Assembly: GCA_965262255.1 (NCBI GenBank)
Contig: OZ253505.1
Span: forward strand, 2,914,001-2,978,000
DNA: 64,000 nt
Reading direction: 5' to 3'
Source: JANQQC01 sp965262255
GTDB taxonomy: Bacteria; Pseudomonadota; Alphaproteobacteria; Caulobacterales; Hyphomonadaceae
Below are positions 1 to 9,691 of the stretch, piece by piece; position 1 is the stretch's first letter; each line of letters starts with the position of its first letter. Made by a program: the position numbers and the translations under genes. The notes beneath the pieces were generated by a model that worked only from the letters and a program-made list of their open reading frames with translations, did not search any database and was not told the DNA's origin.

Positions 1-777
1 CCCGACGCACATGTTCAAGCACCGACCGCCGGTTCTGTGATTTTGGCCGGAGTACTCCTTAAAATGGGAGGTTATGGTTTTCTAAGATTCTCACTTCCGA
101 TGTTTCCTGACGCAAGTTTGTTTTTTCAACCTTACATGTTTGCGTTGGCTGTCGTTGCAATCGTGTATACTTCGCTGGTCGCTTATCAACAGAATGACAT
201 GAAGAAAATGATTGCGTACTCTTCAGTTGCGCACATGGGATTTGTAGTTCTTGGTATATTTTCGTTTAATGAATTGGGAATCCAAGGAGCAACATTCCAG
301 ATGATTAGTCATGGGCTAATTTCATCTGCGTTATTTCTGATCGTTGGCGTACTCTACGATCGAAAACACACGAGAGAGATAGCAGAATATGGCGGAGTAG
401 CTCATGTAATGCCTTACTTTGCAACGCTATTCATGATTTTCTCAATGGCAAATGTGGGCTTGCCAGCTACCTCGGGTTTTGTTGGCGAGTTACAAACCAT
501 GGTAGGGGCGTTTGAAGAAGCCCGTTGGGCATCGGTAGGCGCAGCCTTAGGTGTAATTCTTTCTGCGGTGTATATGCTAAGGTTATATCGTGAAACAGCT
601 TTAGGCCCTCGCAATAACAGTCGATTAGAGGGATTACTACCTATGGATAGACGGGAAATATTTATTTTATCCGTTCTGGCGGTGGGAACACTTTTACTAG
701 GCGTTGCGCCTTGGTTGGTTCAGGATATGACAAGTCAGTCGACAGAATCGATTCTGGCAATAGTCGGTCGGAGATAG
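1..777 (+). CDS. nuoM: NADH-quinone oxidoreductase subunit M, C-terminal part
   Basis: The reading frame is open from base 1, so the gene starts before the window; about 258 C-terminal residues of a protein usually near 500 are present. NuoM is one of the antiporter-like, proton-pumping membrane subunits of respiratory complex I. The fragment opens with PDAHVQAPTAGSVILAGVLL, a hallmark NuoM/ND4 segment, and continues through several hydrophobic helices including the conserved QNDMKKMIAYSSVAHMGFV stretch. The stop lies 4 bases before nuoN, in the usual end-of-operon order nuoM-nuoN. The family call is secure; only the 5' part is missing. Confidence 0.97.
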   Translation, partial: PDAHVQAPTAGSVILAGVLLKMGGYGFLRFSLPMFPDASLFFQPYMFALAVVAIVYTSLVAYQQNDMKKMIAYSSVAHMGFVVLGIFSFNELGIQGATFQMISHGLISSALFLIVGVLYDRKHTREIAEYGGVAHVMPYFATLFMIFSMANVGLPATSGFVGELQTMVGAFEEARWASVGAALGVILSAVYMLRLYRETALGPRNNSRLEGLLPMDRREIFILSVLAVGTLLLGVAPWLVQDMTSQSTESILAIVGRR

Positions 778-781
778 AGAG

Positions 782-2206
782 ATGATCGACTGGAACCCTG
801 TATTTGTTACGCTAGCCCCTGATCTTTGGCTGGCTTTTGCTGGAATAACGGCAGTTGTCGTCGGTGCAATTTGGAAAGACAGTTTTACCAAATGGGCGTA
901 TATAGCTGGGGCTGTTACACTCTTTATCGGATCCGGACTTTCACTGGTTTTCTTTCAAGGTGGTGACGCTTTTGATAGCATGGTAAGGACAAATCAGTTT
1001 GTTAACTTAGCAAAAATTGTCGGATATGCTTTTGCCGGAGTGGCAATATTAATGGCAAAGGGGTTTTTGGAGAAGGAGAAAATATCTCGATATGAATATC
1101 CTCTGTTGATCGTATTCGCATGTCTTGGAATGGGAGTGATGTTATCAGCGGCAGATTTAATGGTTTTGTACCTAGGAATCGAGATTCTAAGTCTATCGTC
1201 TTATGTATTGGCGGCGTATAATAGAAAAGACGTTCAATCGTCAGAAGCCGGACTGAAATACTTTGTTTTAGGTGCTTTAGCGTCAGGAATTCTGATTTAT
1301 GGTGCTTCCCTTGTATATGGATTTACGGGATCAACGCGATTTGACGACATAGCTTCTGCTGAAATAGATATAGGATTTCAATTCGGAATGGTTTTAATGA
1401 TCTCCGGATTGGCGTTCAAGGTGTCTGCTGCGCCAATGCACGTTTGGACACCTGACGTATATCAAGGCGCTCCAACTCCTGTAGTAACGTTCTTCGCTAC
1501 TGCTCCCAAATTTATAGGTGTTGTTCTTTTCGCAAATGTAATGTATACAGCTTTCTCCTCAGCGTATGAAGATTGGAGGCCTATAATTTCTATCATAGCA
1601 GCCCTTTCCATGTTAATTGGAGCGTTTGGGGCTCTTCTCCAAACGAACTTAAAACGACTGTTGGGATATGCTTCGATTGCGAATGTTGGCTATGCGTTGG
1701 TTGCTGTCGCGGCAGGACCCGAGCTTGGAGCTGGAGCAGTACTGCTTTTTATGGGAGTTTATGCCATTGCTTCCCTAGGTCTGTTTGGTGTGGTGTTGGC
1801 AATGCGGCGAAAAGAATCTATGGTCGAAGAAATTTCCGAACTTGCTGGACTGATAAAGAGTCGAACGAATTTAGCGATCGCATTTACTATACTTATTGTT
1901 TCGGTATCAGGATTCCCTCTTGCCGTTGGCTTTATTGGAAAACTAGGAATTTTGGAGGCGGCCTTACAAGCCGATCTTATTCCTCTAGTGATTGTTCTGA
2001 TATTTTCTTCGGTCGTTGCGTTCGGTTATTATTTAAAATTGATATTTATCGTTTGGGTGCAAAAAAGTGAATCATCTGAACATTTTGAACGAACAGATTC
2101 CGTTGTGTTAACAACGATTTTTGCATCGGCATTTTTATGTATCGCCTTATTTCTCTTTAGTGGAACTATTCAGTCAGTAACGAACGTAGCAGTGACAGGT
2201 TTATAA
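782..2206 (+). CDS. nuoN: NADH-quinone oxidoreductase subunit N
   Basis: NuoN is the third antiporter-like membrane subunit of complex I and closes the nuo operon. The 474-residue length fits the family, and nearly the whole protein consists of hydrophobic helices. Recognisable segments are EILSLSSYVLAAYNRKD (about residue 137), the helix carrying FKVSAAPMHVWTPDVYQGAP (about residue 215), and LLGYASIANVGYALVAVAAG (about residue 300). ATG start 4 bases after nuoM with the tail GGAGATAGAGAG as ribosome site. The next gene (birA) begins one base after its stop, so transcription very likely continues into the downstream genes. Confidence 0.97.
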   Translation: MIDWNPVFVTLAPDLWLAFAGITAVVVGAIWKDSFTKWAYIAGAVTLFIGSGLSLVFFQGGDAFDSMVRTNQFVNLAKIVGYAFAGVAILMAKGFLEKEKISRYEYPLLIVFACLGMGVMLSAADLMVLYLGIEILSLSSYVLAAYNRKDVQSSEAGLKYFVLGALASGILIYGASLVYGFTGSTRFDDIASAEIDIGFQFGMVLMISGLAFKVSAAPMHVWTPDVYQGAPTPVVTFFATAPKFIGVVLFANVMYTAFSSAYEDWRPIISIIAALSMLIGAFGALLQTNLKRLLGYASIANVGYALVAVAAGPELGAGAVLLFMGVYAIASLGLFGVVLAMRRKESMVEEISELAGLIKSRTNLAIAFTILIVSVSGFPLAVGFIGKLGILEAALQADLIPLVIVLIFSSVVAFGYYLKLIFIVWVQKSESSEHFERTDSVVLTTIFASAFLCIALFLFSGTIQSVTNVAVTGL

Positions 2207-2207
2207 G

Positions 2208-2960
2208 GTGTCTGACGAAAATTGGCTTGTAAAGCGTTTTAAGGTGCTTGACAGTACGAACATAGAAGCGTCAAGGATCGCGAGACACTCTTTGTTTGTA
2301 GATCAGTGGATTTTAGCGGAACAACAAAATCTTGGCAAAGGTAGATTAGGACGGACGTGGATGTCTCCACAAGGAAATCTTTATGCTACGGCTCTATTCA
2401 AAGAACCTAACGGTTTACACGAAGCGACTCGGGTTCCGTTTATCGCAAGTATTGCGGTAGCGGATACGATCATTGCTCTTTGCCCAGGAATAAAAGTAAA
2501 TCTAAAATGGCCAAACGACGTGTTCGTTGATAATGCAAAAATTTGTGGAATCCTCGTGGAAACAGGAAAGTGTGGAGATTCCGAATTCTGGGTGGCGTGT
2601 GGAATAGGAATTAATGTTAACGTCGCTCCTCGTGCAGCAGAGCAGTTGGTAACCTGTCTGTCGAAAGAGTGCGATCAAAAAAATATTGATATCAATAGTG
2701 TATTTATTATACTAAAAGAACGTTTCGAAAGTCGTCTAAAACAAAGTAAAATTAATTTTCAAAAAATTTTAACAGTTTGGAGATCGATGGCTATAGGTCT
2801 CAATAAACTTATTTCTGTTAGGATAGGCAACAAAACAGTTGATGGAATTTTCAAGGATATAGAGGATGATGGAGCTTTACGTCTCATTTTGTCAGACGGT
2901 AGAGTTCAGATTGTAAGGGCTGGGGACGTTTCTGTTGTAAAAGAACCGTTAATTAAATAG
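2208..2960 (+). CDS. birA: Biotin--[acetyl-CoA-carboxylase] ligase
   Basis: Attaches biotin to the carrier domain of biotin-dependent carboxylases through biotinyl-AMP. The biotin/ATP-binding loop reads GKGRLGRTWMSPQGN (residues about 43-57), and the lysine motif KWPNDV lies near residue 100, followed by KICGILVE. There is no N-terminal helix-turn-helix, so it is a monofunctional ligase rather than a BirA-type repressor. GTG start immediately after the nuoN stop; it has no ribosome site separate from the nuoN end and may depend on translational coupling. A short C-terminal domain (about residues 195-245) matches the family's SH3-like cap. Position between nuoN and coaX is typical of alphaproteobacteria. 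Confidence 0.95.
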   Translation: MSDENWLVKRFKVLDSTNIEASRIARHSLFVDQWILAEQQNLGKGRLGRTWMSPQGNLYATALFKEPNGLHEATRVPFIASIAVADTIIALCPGIKVNLKWPNDVFVDNAKICGILVETGKCGDSEFWVACGIGINVNVAPRAAEQLVTCLSKECDQKNIDINSVFIILKERFESRLKQSKINFQKILTVWRSMAIGLNKLISVRIGNKTVDGIFKDIEDDGALRLILSDGRVQIVRAGDVSVVKEPLIK

Positions 2961-3013
2961 AATATTAAATTGTTCGGACTTAGAATAGTTTTAGGATTTC
3001 GGAGAATCAAACT

Positions 3014-3784
3014 GTGCTATTGTTGATTGATGTTGGCAACACGAACACTGTGTTCGGTCTATATGAAGGCGACCATTGTCGCGTTCAATGGCGTAGCGCA
3101 ACGGATTCGCGGCAAACAGCTGATGATTATGCGGTATGGCTCGGACAATTATTCAAACTTGAAAACGTTGAGTTTTCTGACATTAAATCCTGCTTTATTT
3201 CCAGTGTTGTACCTCACGGACAGTTTCATTTTAGAAACTTGTGTCGTCGATATTTTAAATTTGAACCAAAGTTCATCGGCGAAGACGATGTTCGGCTACA
3301 AATTGACGTTAGAGTGAAAAGTCCCGATCAAGTTGGGGCAGATAGACTTGTTAATGCGGTGGGAGCATTTATATCTCATGGCGGTCCGTTAATTGTTGTT
3401 GATAGTGGTACGGCAACGACTTTCGATATAGTAGGTAGTGATGGTGGGTTTGAAGGCGGTATTATAGCTCCCGGATTAACCTTATCAATGCAAGCTCTTC
3501 ACGAAGCGGCAGCGAGCCTACCGAGAGTCGCAATAAAAAAACCATTCAGTGTTATTGGAAAGGACACAGTGTCGGCAATGCAGTCTGGAATTTTTATAGG
3601 CTATTTGGAATTAATAGACGGGTTAATTCGAAGAATTAGGGAAGAGTATCATGAAGACATGAAGGTTATAGGAACGGGAGGCATAGCATCATTATTTCGT
3701 AACGAAAGCAATGAAATAGACATTTTTGATTCCGATATAACTATGAACGGTTTACTTGAAGTGTATCGGCGCAATTTAGGATAG
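3014..3784 (+). CDS. coaX: Type III pantothenate kinase
   Basis: Phosphorylates pantothenate, the first step of coenzyme A synthesis; the type III enzyme belongs to the ASKHA fold. Visible motifs are the phosphate loop LLIDVGNTNTVFGLY at the N terminus, GADRLVNAVGA (about residue 109), the second Asp motif IVVDSGTATTFDIV (about residue 126) and GGIIAPGLTLSMQALHEAAA. The 256-residue length is normal. GTG start at 3014 preceded by GGAGAATC; 53 bases separate it from birA, the largest gap in this run, and an independent promoter there cannot be excluded. RNase J follows 4 bases after the stop. Confidence 0.96.
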   Translation: MLLLIDVGNTNTVFGLYEGDHCRVQWRSATDSRQTADDYAVWLGQLFKLENVEFSDIKSCFISSVVPHGQFHFRNLCRRYFKFEPKFIGEDDVRLQIDVRVKSPDQVGADRLVNAVGAFISHGGPLIVVDSGTATTFDIVGSDGGFEGGIIAPGLTLSMQALHEAAASLPRVAIKKPFSVIGKDTVSAMQSGIFIGYLELIDGLIRRIREEYHEDMKVIGTGGIASLFRNESNEIDIFDSDITMNGLLEVYRRNLG

Positions 3785-3788
3785 AATC

Positions 3789-5483
3789 GTGGAAAATAAT
3801 AATACCGACGAACTCGTATTTCTACCTCTTGGTGGTTGTAATGAAATTGGCATGAATCTCAATGCGTATGGTTATGGTCCGCCGGATAATCGTCGCTGGA
3901 TTATTGTAGATATGGGAGTGACGTTCGGAGACGCAGATTGGTCTGGAATAGATTTAGTGTGTGCTAATCCAAGCTACCTAAAAGATAAACAAATTGAGGC
4001 AATTTTCCTTACCCACGCTCACGAAGATCACATTGGCGCTGTTGGCTTACTTGCCAGTGCTTTCGATTGCAATCCAAAGATATATGCTACGCCATTTACT
4101 TCCTATTTAGTAGATAAAAAGTTGGAGGAGGCTGAGGAAGATTTTACTCGTCTTAATACCGTTAAGATGGGCGCAACTGTGGTCGCTGGTCCCTTTAATG
4201 TTCTTTATGTCCGTTTGACACATTCGATTCCAGAACCGTCTGCTCTCGCGATTCGGACTCCTTTGGGGACGATTCTACACACTGGGGATTGGAAGATCGA
4301 CCCTGAGCCAATGCTTGGGCAGACGATCAATGAAACAAAGTTGAAGAAGCTTGGAGAAAAAGGCGTACTAGCGATGGTATGTGATTCGACCAACGTATTT
4401 GAGGAAGGAGAGGCAGGTTCTGAAAGTACCGTTGCGTTAGCCTTGGAAAAGCTTATTGCCAAACAAACGGGTAGAGTTGCAGTAACCACATTTGCGTCGA
4501 ATGTTGCTAGAGTAAAAAGTGTCTTGCAAGCGGCAGATAAAGCTGAAAGACAGGTCTGTCTTATAGGACGGTCGATGCGAAACATTTACGAAGCGGCAAC
4601 AAAAACGAAAGTTATTAAAAGGCGTTACAAAACCATCGGTGAAGCGGCGGCTGCTAACCTACCTCCTGACAAGGTACTATACCTTTGTACCGGAAGTCAG
4701 GGAGAACCCAAGGCAGCGTTAACTAGAATTGCGTTTGGTCGTCATAAACAAGTTAAACTTGATCAAGACGACTCTGTTATATTTTCCTCCCGCGTTATTC
4801 CTGGGAACGAAGAACGAATCTACGCGTTACATAATGCCTTAGCCGATAGAGGAGTACAGGTGATTACGGATAGTATGGAATCTGACACGATACACGTCTC
4901 TGGCCACCCTTGTAGAGATGAACTGCAACGAATGTACGGATGGATCAAACCAAGAATTTCAGTACCGGTTCACGGCGAGAGGAGGCATATTATTGAACAC
5001 GCGAGATATGCTAAATCGTTAAATGTAAAAAACACGATCACTCCGCGAAATGGTGAACTCGTTCGCCTCGCGCCCCGGAGTCTTCCGCTTGAGGTGATAG
5101 AAACAGTTAAATCCGGAAGATTATGCAAAGACGGAACGAAACTCGTTCCGATTGGGTCACCGGCAATCCGAGAAAGAAATAAGATTGCTCAAAACGGATA
5201 CATTCATGTTAGCGCGGTACTTGATGATGAAGGTCACTGCGTAATTGGCCCTTATGTCACCGTCAGAGGTTTAGCAGAAGACGATGGTCGTGTTGCTGAC
5301 GAATCGGTCCGTAACTTGGAAGGAATTGCTACTGAGGCACTTGAGAAGTACGGAGCAGGAAAAGGTTCAGAGGAGGACATTTATGAATCCGTCGTAAGGT
5401 TTCTCAAAACCGCCGCTTTCAGTATTTTCGGCAAAAGACCTGTAATAGACCTCACATTAATGGAGGATGTCGATTATGAGTAA
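3789..5483 (+). CDS. rnj: Ribonuclease J
   Basis: Metallo-beta-lactamase/beta-CASP nuclease with 5'-to-3' exo- and endonucleolytic activity in mRNA decay and rRNA maturation. The zinc motif HAHEDH is at residues 76-81, with GDWKIDPEP near residue 165 and a late metal histidine in VSGHPCRDEL (about residue 368) and VHGERRH (about 395). The 564-residue length with a C-terminal domain after about residue 450 fits the family. GTG start. Alphaproteobacteria commonly use RNase J alongside RNase E, and the coaX-rnj-mce order supports this identification. The last codons overlap the start of mce (ATGAGTAA). Confidence 0.96.
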   Translation: MENNNTDELVFLPLGGCNEIGMNLNAYGYGPPDNRRWIIVDMGVTFGDADWSGIDLVCANPSYLKDKQIEAIFLTHAHEDHIGAVGLLASAFDCNPKIYATPFTSYLVDKKLEEAEEDFTRLNTVKMGATVVAGPFNVLYVRLTHSIPEPSALAIRTPLGTILHTGDWKIDPEPMLGQTINETKLKKLGEKGVLAMVCDSTNVFEEGEAGSESTVALALEKLIAKQTGRVAVTTFASNVARVKSVLQAADKAERQVCLIGRSMRNIYEAATKTKVIKRRYKTIGEAAAANLPPDKVLYLCTGSQGEPKAALTRIAFGRHKQVKLDQDDSVIFSSRVIPGNEERIYALHNALADRGVQVITDSMESDTIHVSGHPCRDELQRMYGWIKPRISVPVHGERRHIIEHARYAKSLNVKNTITPRNGELVRLAPRSLPLEVIETVKSGRLCKDGTKLVPIGSPAIRERNKIAQNGYIHVSAVLDDEGHCVIGPYVTVRGLAEDDGRVADESVRNLEGIATEALEKYGAGKGSEEDIYESVVRFLKTAAFSIFGKRPVIDLTLMEDVDYE

Positions 5484-5898
5484 TTTTCAAATAGGGCGTT
5501 TAAATCACGTTGGAATCGCTGTGCCGAACCTGCACGAGGCAATTTCAACTTATGATACGCTGTATGGCGTTACGGATATAGTTGATCCGTTTGAACTCTT
5601 GGAACAAAAGGTTAAGGTTTGCTTCGTCAACCTACCGAACAGTCAAATAGAATTGATAGAACCTTTGGGGTCCGATGGGCCTCTGACAAAATTTTTACAA
5701 CAAAATCCAAAAGGCGGGCAACATCACGTCTGCTTTGAGGTTGTTGATATAGAGCAGGCGAATCGCGAAATGACCAACAGAGGTGCAACTGTTCTGGGAG
5801 TACCACGAATTGGCGCTCATGGGACTCCCGTTATATTCGTTCATCCGAAAAATTCTAATGGAGTTTTGATTGAACTTATGGAAACTCCAAAGCACTAG
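5476..5898 (+). CDS. mce: Methylmalonyl-CoA epimerase
   Basis: Interconverts the (R) and (S) forms of methylmalonyl-CoA in propionyl-CoA and branched-chain breakdown. VOC-fold protein: LNHVGIAVPNL at the N terminus gives one metal histidine, QHHVCFEV (about residue 79) another, and GVLIELMETP the C-terminal glutamate. I place the start at ATG 5476 (MSNFQIGRLNHV) rather than the upstream in-frame ATG at 5467, because GGAGG at 5462-5466 is 9 bases before 5476 but directly abuts 5467. It overlaps the end of rnj by 8 bases, so it is likely translationally coupled. Length about 140 residues is normal. Fits with the valine-degradation genes near 59-61 kb. Confidence 0.93.
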   Translation: MSNFQIGRLNHVGIAVPNLHEAISTYDTLYGVTDIVDPFELLEQKVKVCFVNLPNSQIELIEPLGSDGPLTKFLQQNPKGGQHHVCFEVVDIEQANREMTNRGATVLGVPRIGAHGTPVIFVHPKNSNGVLIELMETPKH

Positions 5899-5928
5899 GT
5901 GTGGATTAGTCTAAAAGGTAAATTAAAA

Positions 5929-6165
5929 ATGGGCATTTTCGAAATATTTGTAATTTTTGTGCTGACGTGGTGGATATCGTTGTTTGTAGCACTGCCAATC
6001 GGAGTTCGAAGTCAAATTGAGTCTGGTAAGGTAACTGATGGAACTGAGGCCGGGGCTCCTAGTCAATCTAATTTGATTCGAAAGGTGAAGTGGGCAACGT
6101 ACGCCGCAATTTCATTAACACTGTTTATTGTAATAGTATTCTATTTGACTATATCATTGATTTAG
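5929..6165 (+). CDS. DUF1467 family small membrane protein
   Basis: A 78-residue protein with two hydrophobic helices: MGIFEIFVIFVLTWWISLF at the N terminus, followed by ALPIGVRSQ, and a second helix near residues 55-75. The WWxxxFxxLPxGVRSQ pattern and the position between mce and proS match the alphaproteobacterial DUF1467 family, whose function is unknown. I chose ATG 5929 over the upstream GTG 5899 because it gives the usual family N terminus and has AAAGG 11 bases upstream. It lies inside the operon with 30 bases to mce and 48 to proS. Confidence 0.82.
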   Translation: MGIFEIFVIFVLTWWISLFVALPIGVRSQIESGKVTDGTEAGAPSQSNLIRKVKWATYAAISLTLFIVIVFYLTISLI

Positions 6166-6213
6166 AACTTTGAATGGTGAGTGTTTTTCAGCTCCTGCAA
6201 AGCAGAAATTATC

Positions 6214-7533
6214 ATGCGTTTATCTCGTTATTTTTTACCCGTCTTGAAAGACGCACCCAGTGATGCATCGATAGCATCTCATAAACTGATGATCCGTTCC
6301 GGCATGATCCGTCAGAATGGGGCTGGTATCTACACTTGGTTGCCTTTAGGATATAAAGTCCTAAAGAAAGTCGAGCAGATCGTCCGGGAGGAAATGGATA
6401 GAGCCGGTGCAATAGAAATGCTCATGCCAACTATCCAGCAGGCCGATCTTTGGCATGAAACAGGTCGGTACGAAGATTACGGTCCTGAAATGCTCCGGAT
6501 AACAGATAGGCAAGGGCGAGATATGCTCTACGGCCCTACAAATGAAGATATGATCACAGATGCCATAAGAGCCTACGTTAAGTCCTACAGGCAGTTACCG
6601 GTCAATCTCTATCATATCCAATGGAAATTCAGAGATGAGATACGTCCTCGGTTTGGGGTAATGCGAGGTCGAGAGTTTTTAATGAAAGATGCCTACAGTT
6701 TTGATTTAGACGAAGCAAGTGCGAGAACGTCCTATCAAAAAATGTTTTGTGCTTATTTGAATGCGTTCGACAGGATGGGGTTGAAAGCCATTCCAATGCA
6801 AGCAGATACAGGACCTATCGGAGGAGAATTAAGTCACGAGTTTATCATTTTTGCTGATACGGGTGAAAGTGAGGTTTACTGTGATCGAGATTTGCTGGAT
6901 ATTCCTGTTCCTGGCATCAATCTAGATTTTGAGTCGGATCTTTCAGAAGAAATGTCAAAGAGAACAAAATTTTATGCTGCAACGGAAGAAAAACACGACG
7001 CAGAAGCCTTTTCTAAAGTTCCATCTGAGCGCCAAGTTAAGGGACGTGGAATTGAAGTTGGTCATATATTTTATTTCGGAACTAAGTATTCAGAGCCTAT
7101 GAAGGCGATCGTGCAGACAGAAGATTCTGAACCAGTTGCAGTCCATGGAGGGTCATACGGTATTGGGATTTCGCGTCTTGTTGGGGCAATTATAGAAGCC
7201 AGTCATGACGAATTTGGCATTGTTTGGCCTAAGGCCGTTAGTCCGTTTGATGTCGGTCTTGTTAACCTGAGATCAGGAGATTCCACAACGGATAAAGTTT
7301 GTTCTAGGATATATGATGAACTCAACAGTAAAGGGTTAGACGTATTGTTTGATGATACCACCGAAAGGGCTGGGGTTAAGTTCAACCGGATGGATTTGAT
7401 TGGCCTACCTTGGCAAATCGTGGTCGGGCCACGCGGAGTAGAGGCAGGAACTGTTGAACTAAAAAACCGTGGTTCAAATGAGAAAGCAGAAGTCGCTTTT
7501 TCCGATGCCCTAGGAAAGATTCTGCAAATCTAA
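6214..7533 (+). CDS. proS: Prolyl-tRNA synthetase, short alphaproteobacterial type
   Basis: Class II aminoacyl-tRNA synthetase that charges tRNA-Pro. From ATG 6214 the protein is 439 residues and begins MRLSRYFLPVLKDAPSDAS, the standard family start; the longer in-frame GTG at 6181 adds an unconserved leader. Motif 2 is seen in FRDEIRPRFGVMRGREF, motif 3 in GSYGIGISRLVGA, and an anticodon-binding domain covers the last 100 residues. The usual editing insertion of about 180 residues between motifs 2 and 3 is absent, as in other alphaproteobacterial ProRS. The stop overlaps the lolC/E start by one base (TAATG). Confidence 0.95.
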   Translation: MRLSRYFLPVLKDAPSDASIASHKLMIRSGMIRQNGAGIYTWLPLGYKVLKKVEQIVREEMDRAGAIEMLMPTIQQADLWHETGRYEDYGPEMLRITDRQGRDMLYGPTNEDMITDAIRAYVKSYRQLPVNLYHIQWKFRDEIRPRFGVMRGREFLMKDAYSFDLDEASARTSYQKMFCAYLNAFDRMGLKAIPMQADTGPIGGELSHEFIIFADTGESEVYCDRDLLDIPVPGINLDFESDLSEEMSKRTKFYAATEEKHDAEAFSKVPSERQVKGRGIEVGHIFYFGTKYSEPMKAIVQTEDSEPVAVHGGSYGIGISRLVGAIIEASHDEFGIVWPKAVSPFDVGLVNLRSGDSTTDKVCSRIYDELNSKGLDVLFDDTTERAGVKFNRMDLIGLPWQIVVGPRGVEAGTVELKNRGSNEKAEVAFSDALGKILQI

Positions 7534-8879
7534 TGTCGAATGGGACTGATACCGAGGCAACATTACAAAAGGGCGATGTGAAGGATTCTGTCCGTAGCAA
7601 TTCGCGCCCTTGGTTTGGTGCTTTTGAACGTAGTTTGGCATGGCGGTACTTATTTGCAAAACGCGAACACGGCGGTGCCTCGCTTATTTCGGTAATTTCA
7701 TTTGTAGGGATCGCACTCGCAGTTTGGGCTTTGATAACAACGATGTCAGTTTTGGAAGGCTTTCGAACTAAACTATTGGAAGCTGTATTGGGAGGTCAAC
7801 CTCATATTTACGTCGAAGTTGAAGGTTTAACGAAGACTGAAGTAGAAAAGGTTGTCGAAACAGTTAGGTCACTGCCCAACGTTGAGAGTGCTAATCCTTA
7901 CATTGCGCAGACGGTGTTGGTGGCTTATCGTGGCCGGGCGGAAGGAGCGGCTATTAAGGCACTACCTAGCGATGGGTTAAAATCGTTACCGTTCTTAAAT
8001 GAGCAATACGATGCGATACTAGCTGGTGGTTACGGGCAAGGAAGATATGGTGGAAATCAAATTCTCATTGGCAGAGTGCTTGCCAGTAAATTAGGGTTAG
8101 TGACAGGAGATGAGGTTACTATTTTGGTTCCTCATACTAATCAAACAGTGGGAGGAGCATTCGCTAGGTCCAAAGCTTACGAAGTCGCAAATGTATTCAC
8201 AACAGGGAGTGTCGAACTCGATTCCTTGTTTATCTTCATGCCGCTAGAGCAGGGCAGAATACTAGCAAAATTTCCTAGTGAAGCGCAGACCTTAGATATT
8301 AGAGTTACCGATCCGGACGCTACGCCTTCCGTTATGCGAGAGATACGCAATTCTATTGGTCCTATGTACTACATTTACGATTGGAAAAGACAGCGCTCGT
8401 CTTGGTTTAATGCTTTAAATGTTGAGCGAATGATGATGTTAGTTGTGATGCTTGTTTTGGTATCAATAACCTCGCTTAATATCATTACAGGTGTCGTAAT
8501 GTTAGTTAAAAACAAAACGAGAGACATAGCTATATTAAGAACGATCGGAGCAGGTCGCGGAATGATGATGCGGGTATTTATATTAATTGGAGCTTTTTTG
8601 GGATTTGCTGGGGCTTTGTCCGGATTTACTTTAGGTCTCCTAACTGTACTCAATATTTCAGCAGTTGAAGCAGGCTTGAACCTTATTAGTTCTACGGTTG
8701 GAGGCGGACCAATTTTTTCGGCCGAAGTGTATGGTCTTAGCGGATTACCCGCAAAGCTAGATTATCCCACTGCTATAATTGCAACGTTCTGGGCAATGTG
8801 CATGTCGGTACTCGTGACGATATGGCCAGCTTGGCGCGGTGCATCGATCGATCCTGTAGAAGCATTAAGATTTGAATAA
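7533..8879 (+). CDS. Lipoprotein-releasing ABC transporter permease (LolC/LolE type)
   Basis: Inner-membrane part of the Lol machine that extracts outer-membrane lipoproteins and passes them to LolA. An unusually long hydrophilic leader (about 38 residues) precedes AWRYLFAKREHGGASLISVISFVGI with the first helix. A large periplasmic domain follows (about 80-300), then three helices at about 290-320, 345-375 and 410-435. The C terminus ends WRGASIDPVEALRFE, typical of MacB/LolE-like permeases. As in most alphaproteobacteria only one permease gene is present, so a homodimer is expected. Single-base overlaps with proS and lolD indicate tight coupling. LolC versus LolE cannot be decided. Confidence 0.93.
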   Translation: MSNGTDTEATLQKGDVKDSVRSNSRPWFGAFERSLAWRYLFAKREHGGASLISVISFVGIALAVWALITTMSVLEGFRTKLLEAVLGGQPHIYVEVEGLTKTEVEKVVETVRSLPNVESANPYIAQTVLVAYRGRAEGAAIKALPSDGLKSLPFLNEQYDAILAGGYGQGRYGGNQILIGRVLASKLGLVTGDEVTILVPHTNQTVGGAFARSKAYEVANVFTTGSVELDSLFIFMPLEQGRILAKFPSEAQTLDIRVTDPDATPSVMREIRNSIGPMYYIYDWKRQRSSWFNALNVERMMMLVVMLVLVSITSLNIITGVVMLVKNKTRDIAILRTIGAGRGMMMRVFILIGAFLGFAGALSGFTLGLLTVLNISAVEAGLNLISSTVGGGPIFSAEVYGLSGLPAKLDYPTAIIATFWAMCMSVLVTIWPAWRGASIDPVEALRFE

Positions 8880-9562
8880 TGACAAAATTTGTATTGCAGT
8901 TAGAAGGAGTAAAGCGCAGTTTTAAGAGCGGCGACCGAGAGTTGGACGTGTTGAGAAATATTAATTTAGAGGTCGCAGAAGGTGAGCTTGTTGGACTTGT
9001 CGGCCCGTCCGGATCCGGAAAATCAACCTTACTACATATTGCAGGACTCTTGGATCGACCAGACCAAGGTAAAATAATGTTTCAGGGCGCAGATTGTGGT
9101 GAACTTAGCGATCGTAGGCGTACCCGACTAAGACGAGAAAAGTTGGGATTTGTGTATCAGTTTCATCATTTACTAGCGGAATTTAATGCCGTCGATAATG
9201 TTGCTATGCCATTACTAACAGCCGGAACGTCGCGAAAAGAAGCGACTCGAAAAGCAAATGATCTCTTAGAGCGAATGAAGTTAAGTGAACGAAAGAAACA
9301 TCAGCCGGCACAATTATCTGGAGGAGAACAGCAACGCGTTGCAATTGCTCGGGCGCTGGCAAACGATCCAAATTTAGTTATTGCTGATGAACCGACGGGT
9401 AATCTAGATTGGGATACAACTAACCGGGTATTTGAGGCATTTATCGAAATAGTTCGCGAGAAAAATGCGTCAGTTCTCGTCGCTACCCACAACAGAGAAC
9501 TATTTGAGCGAATGGATCGAGTCATGACGATTCGGGACGGAGAACTTTGTAAGTTTGAGTGA
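8879..9562 (+). CDS. lolD: Lipoprotein-releasing ABC transporter ATP-binding protein
   Basis: ATPase that powers the LolC/E permease encoded just upstream. Walker A GPSGSGKST is at residues 42-50, the Q-loop in FVYQFHHLLAEF, the ABC signature LSGGEQQRVAIARAL near 145, Walker B LVIADEPTGNLD near 166, and the switch histidine in VATHNREL. The 227-residue length fits. It starts on the last base of the permease stop codon (TAATG). In many alphaproteobacteria dnaE follows; here the string ends and a peroxiredoxin gene comes next after a 309-base gap. Confidence 0.95.
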   Translation: MTKFVLQLEGVKRSFKSGDRELDVLRNINLEVAEGELVGLVGPSGSGKSTLLHIAGLLDRPDQGKIMFQGADCGELSDRRRTRLRREKLGFVYQFHHLLAEFNAVDNVAMPLLTAGTSRKEATRKANDLLERMKLSERKKHQPAQLSGGEQQRVAIARALANDPNLVIADEPTGNLDWDTTNRVFEAFIEIVREKNASVLVATHNRELFERMDRVMTIRDGELCKFE

Positions 9563-9691
9563 ATCAAGTTGCATCAACCAAAACAAAAAACTGTGAACTA
9601 AAGTTGTGCTGTGAATTGGCTGGAGCGTTGCAGGATCGAGAATTTTTCGAGTACGGAATCAAATGTCGAAGTTACTTGTACAATAAATTAT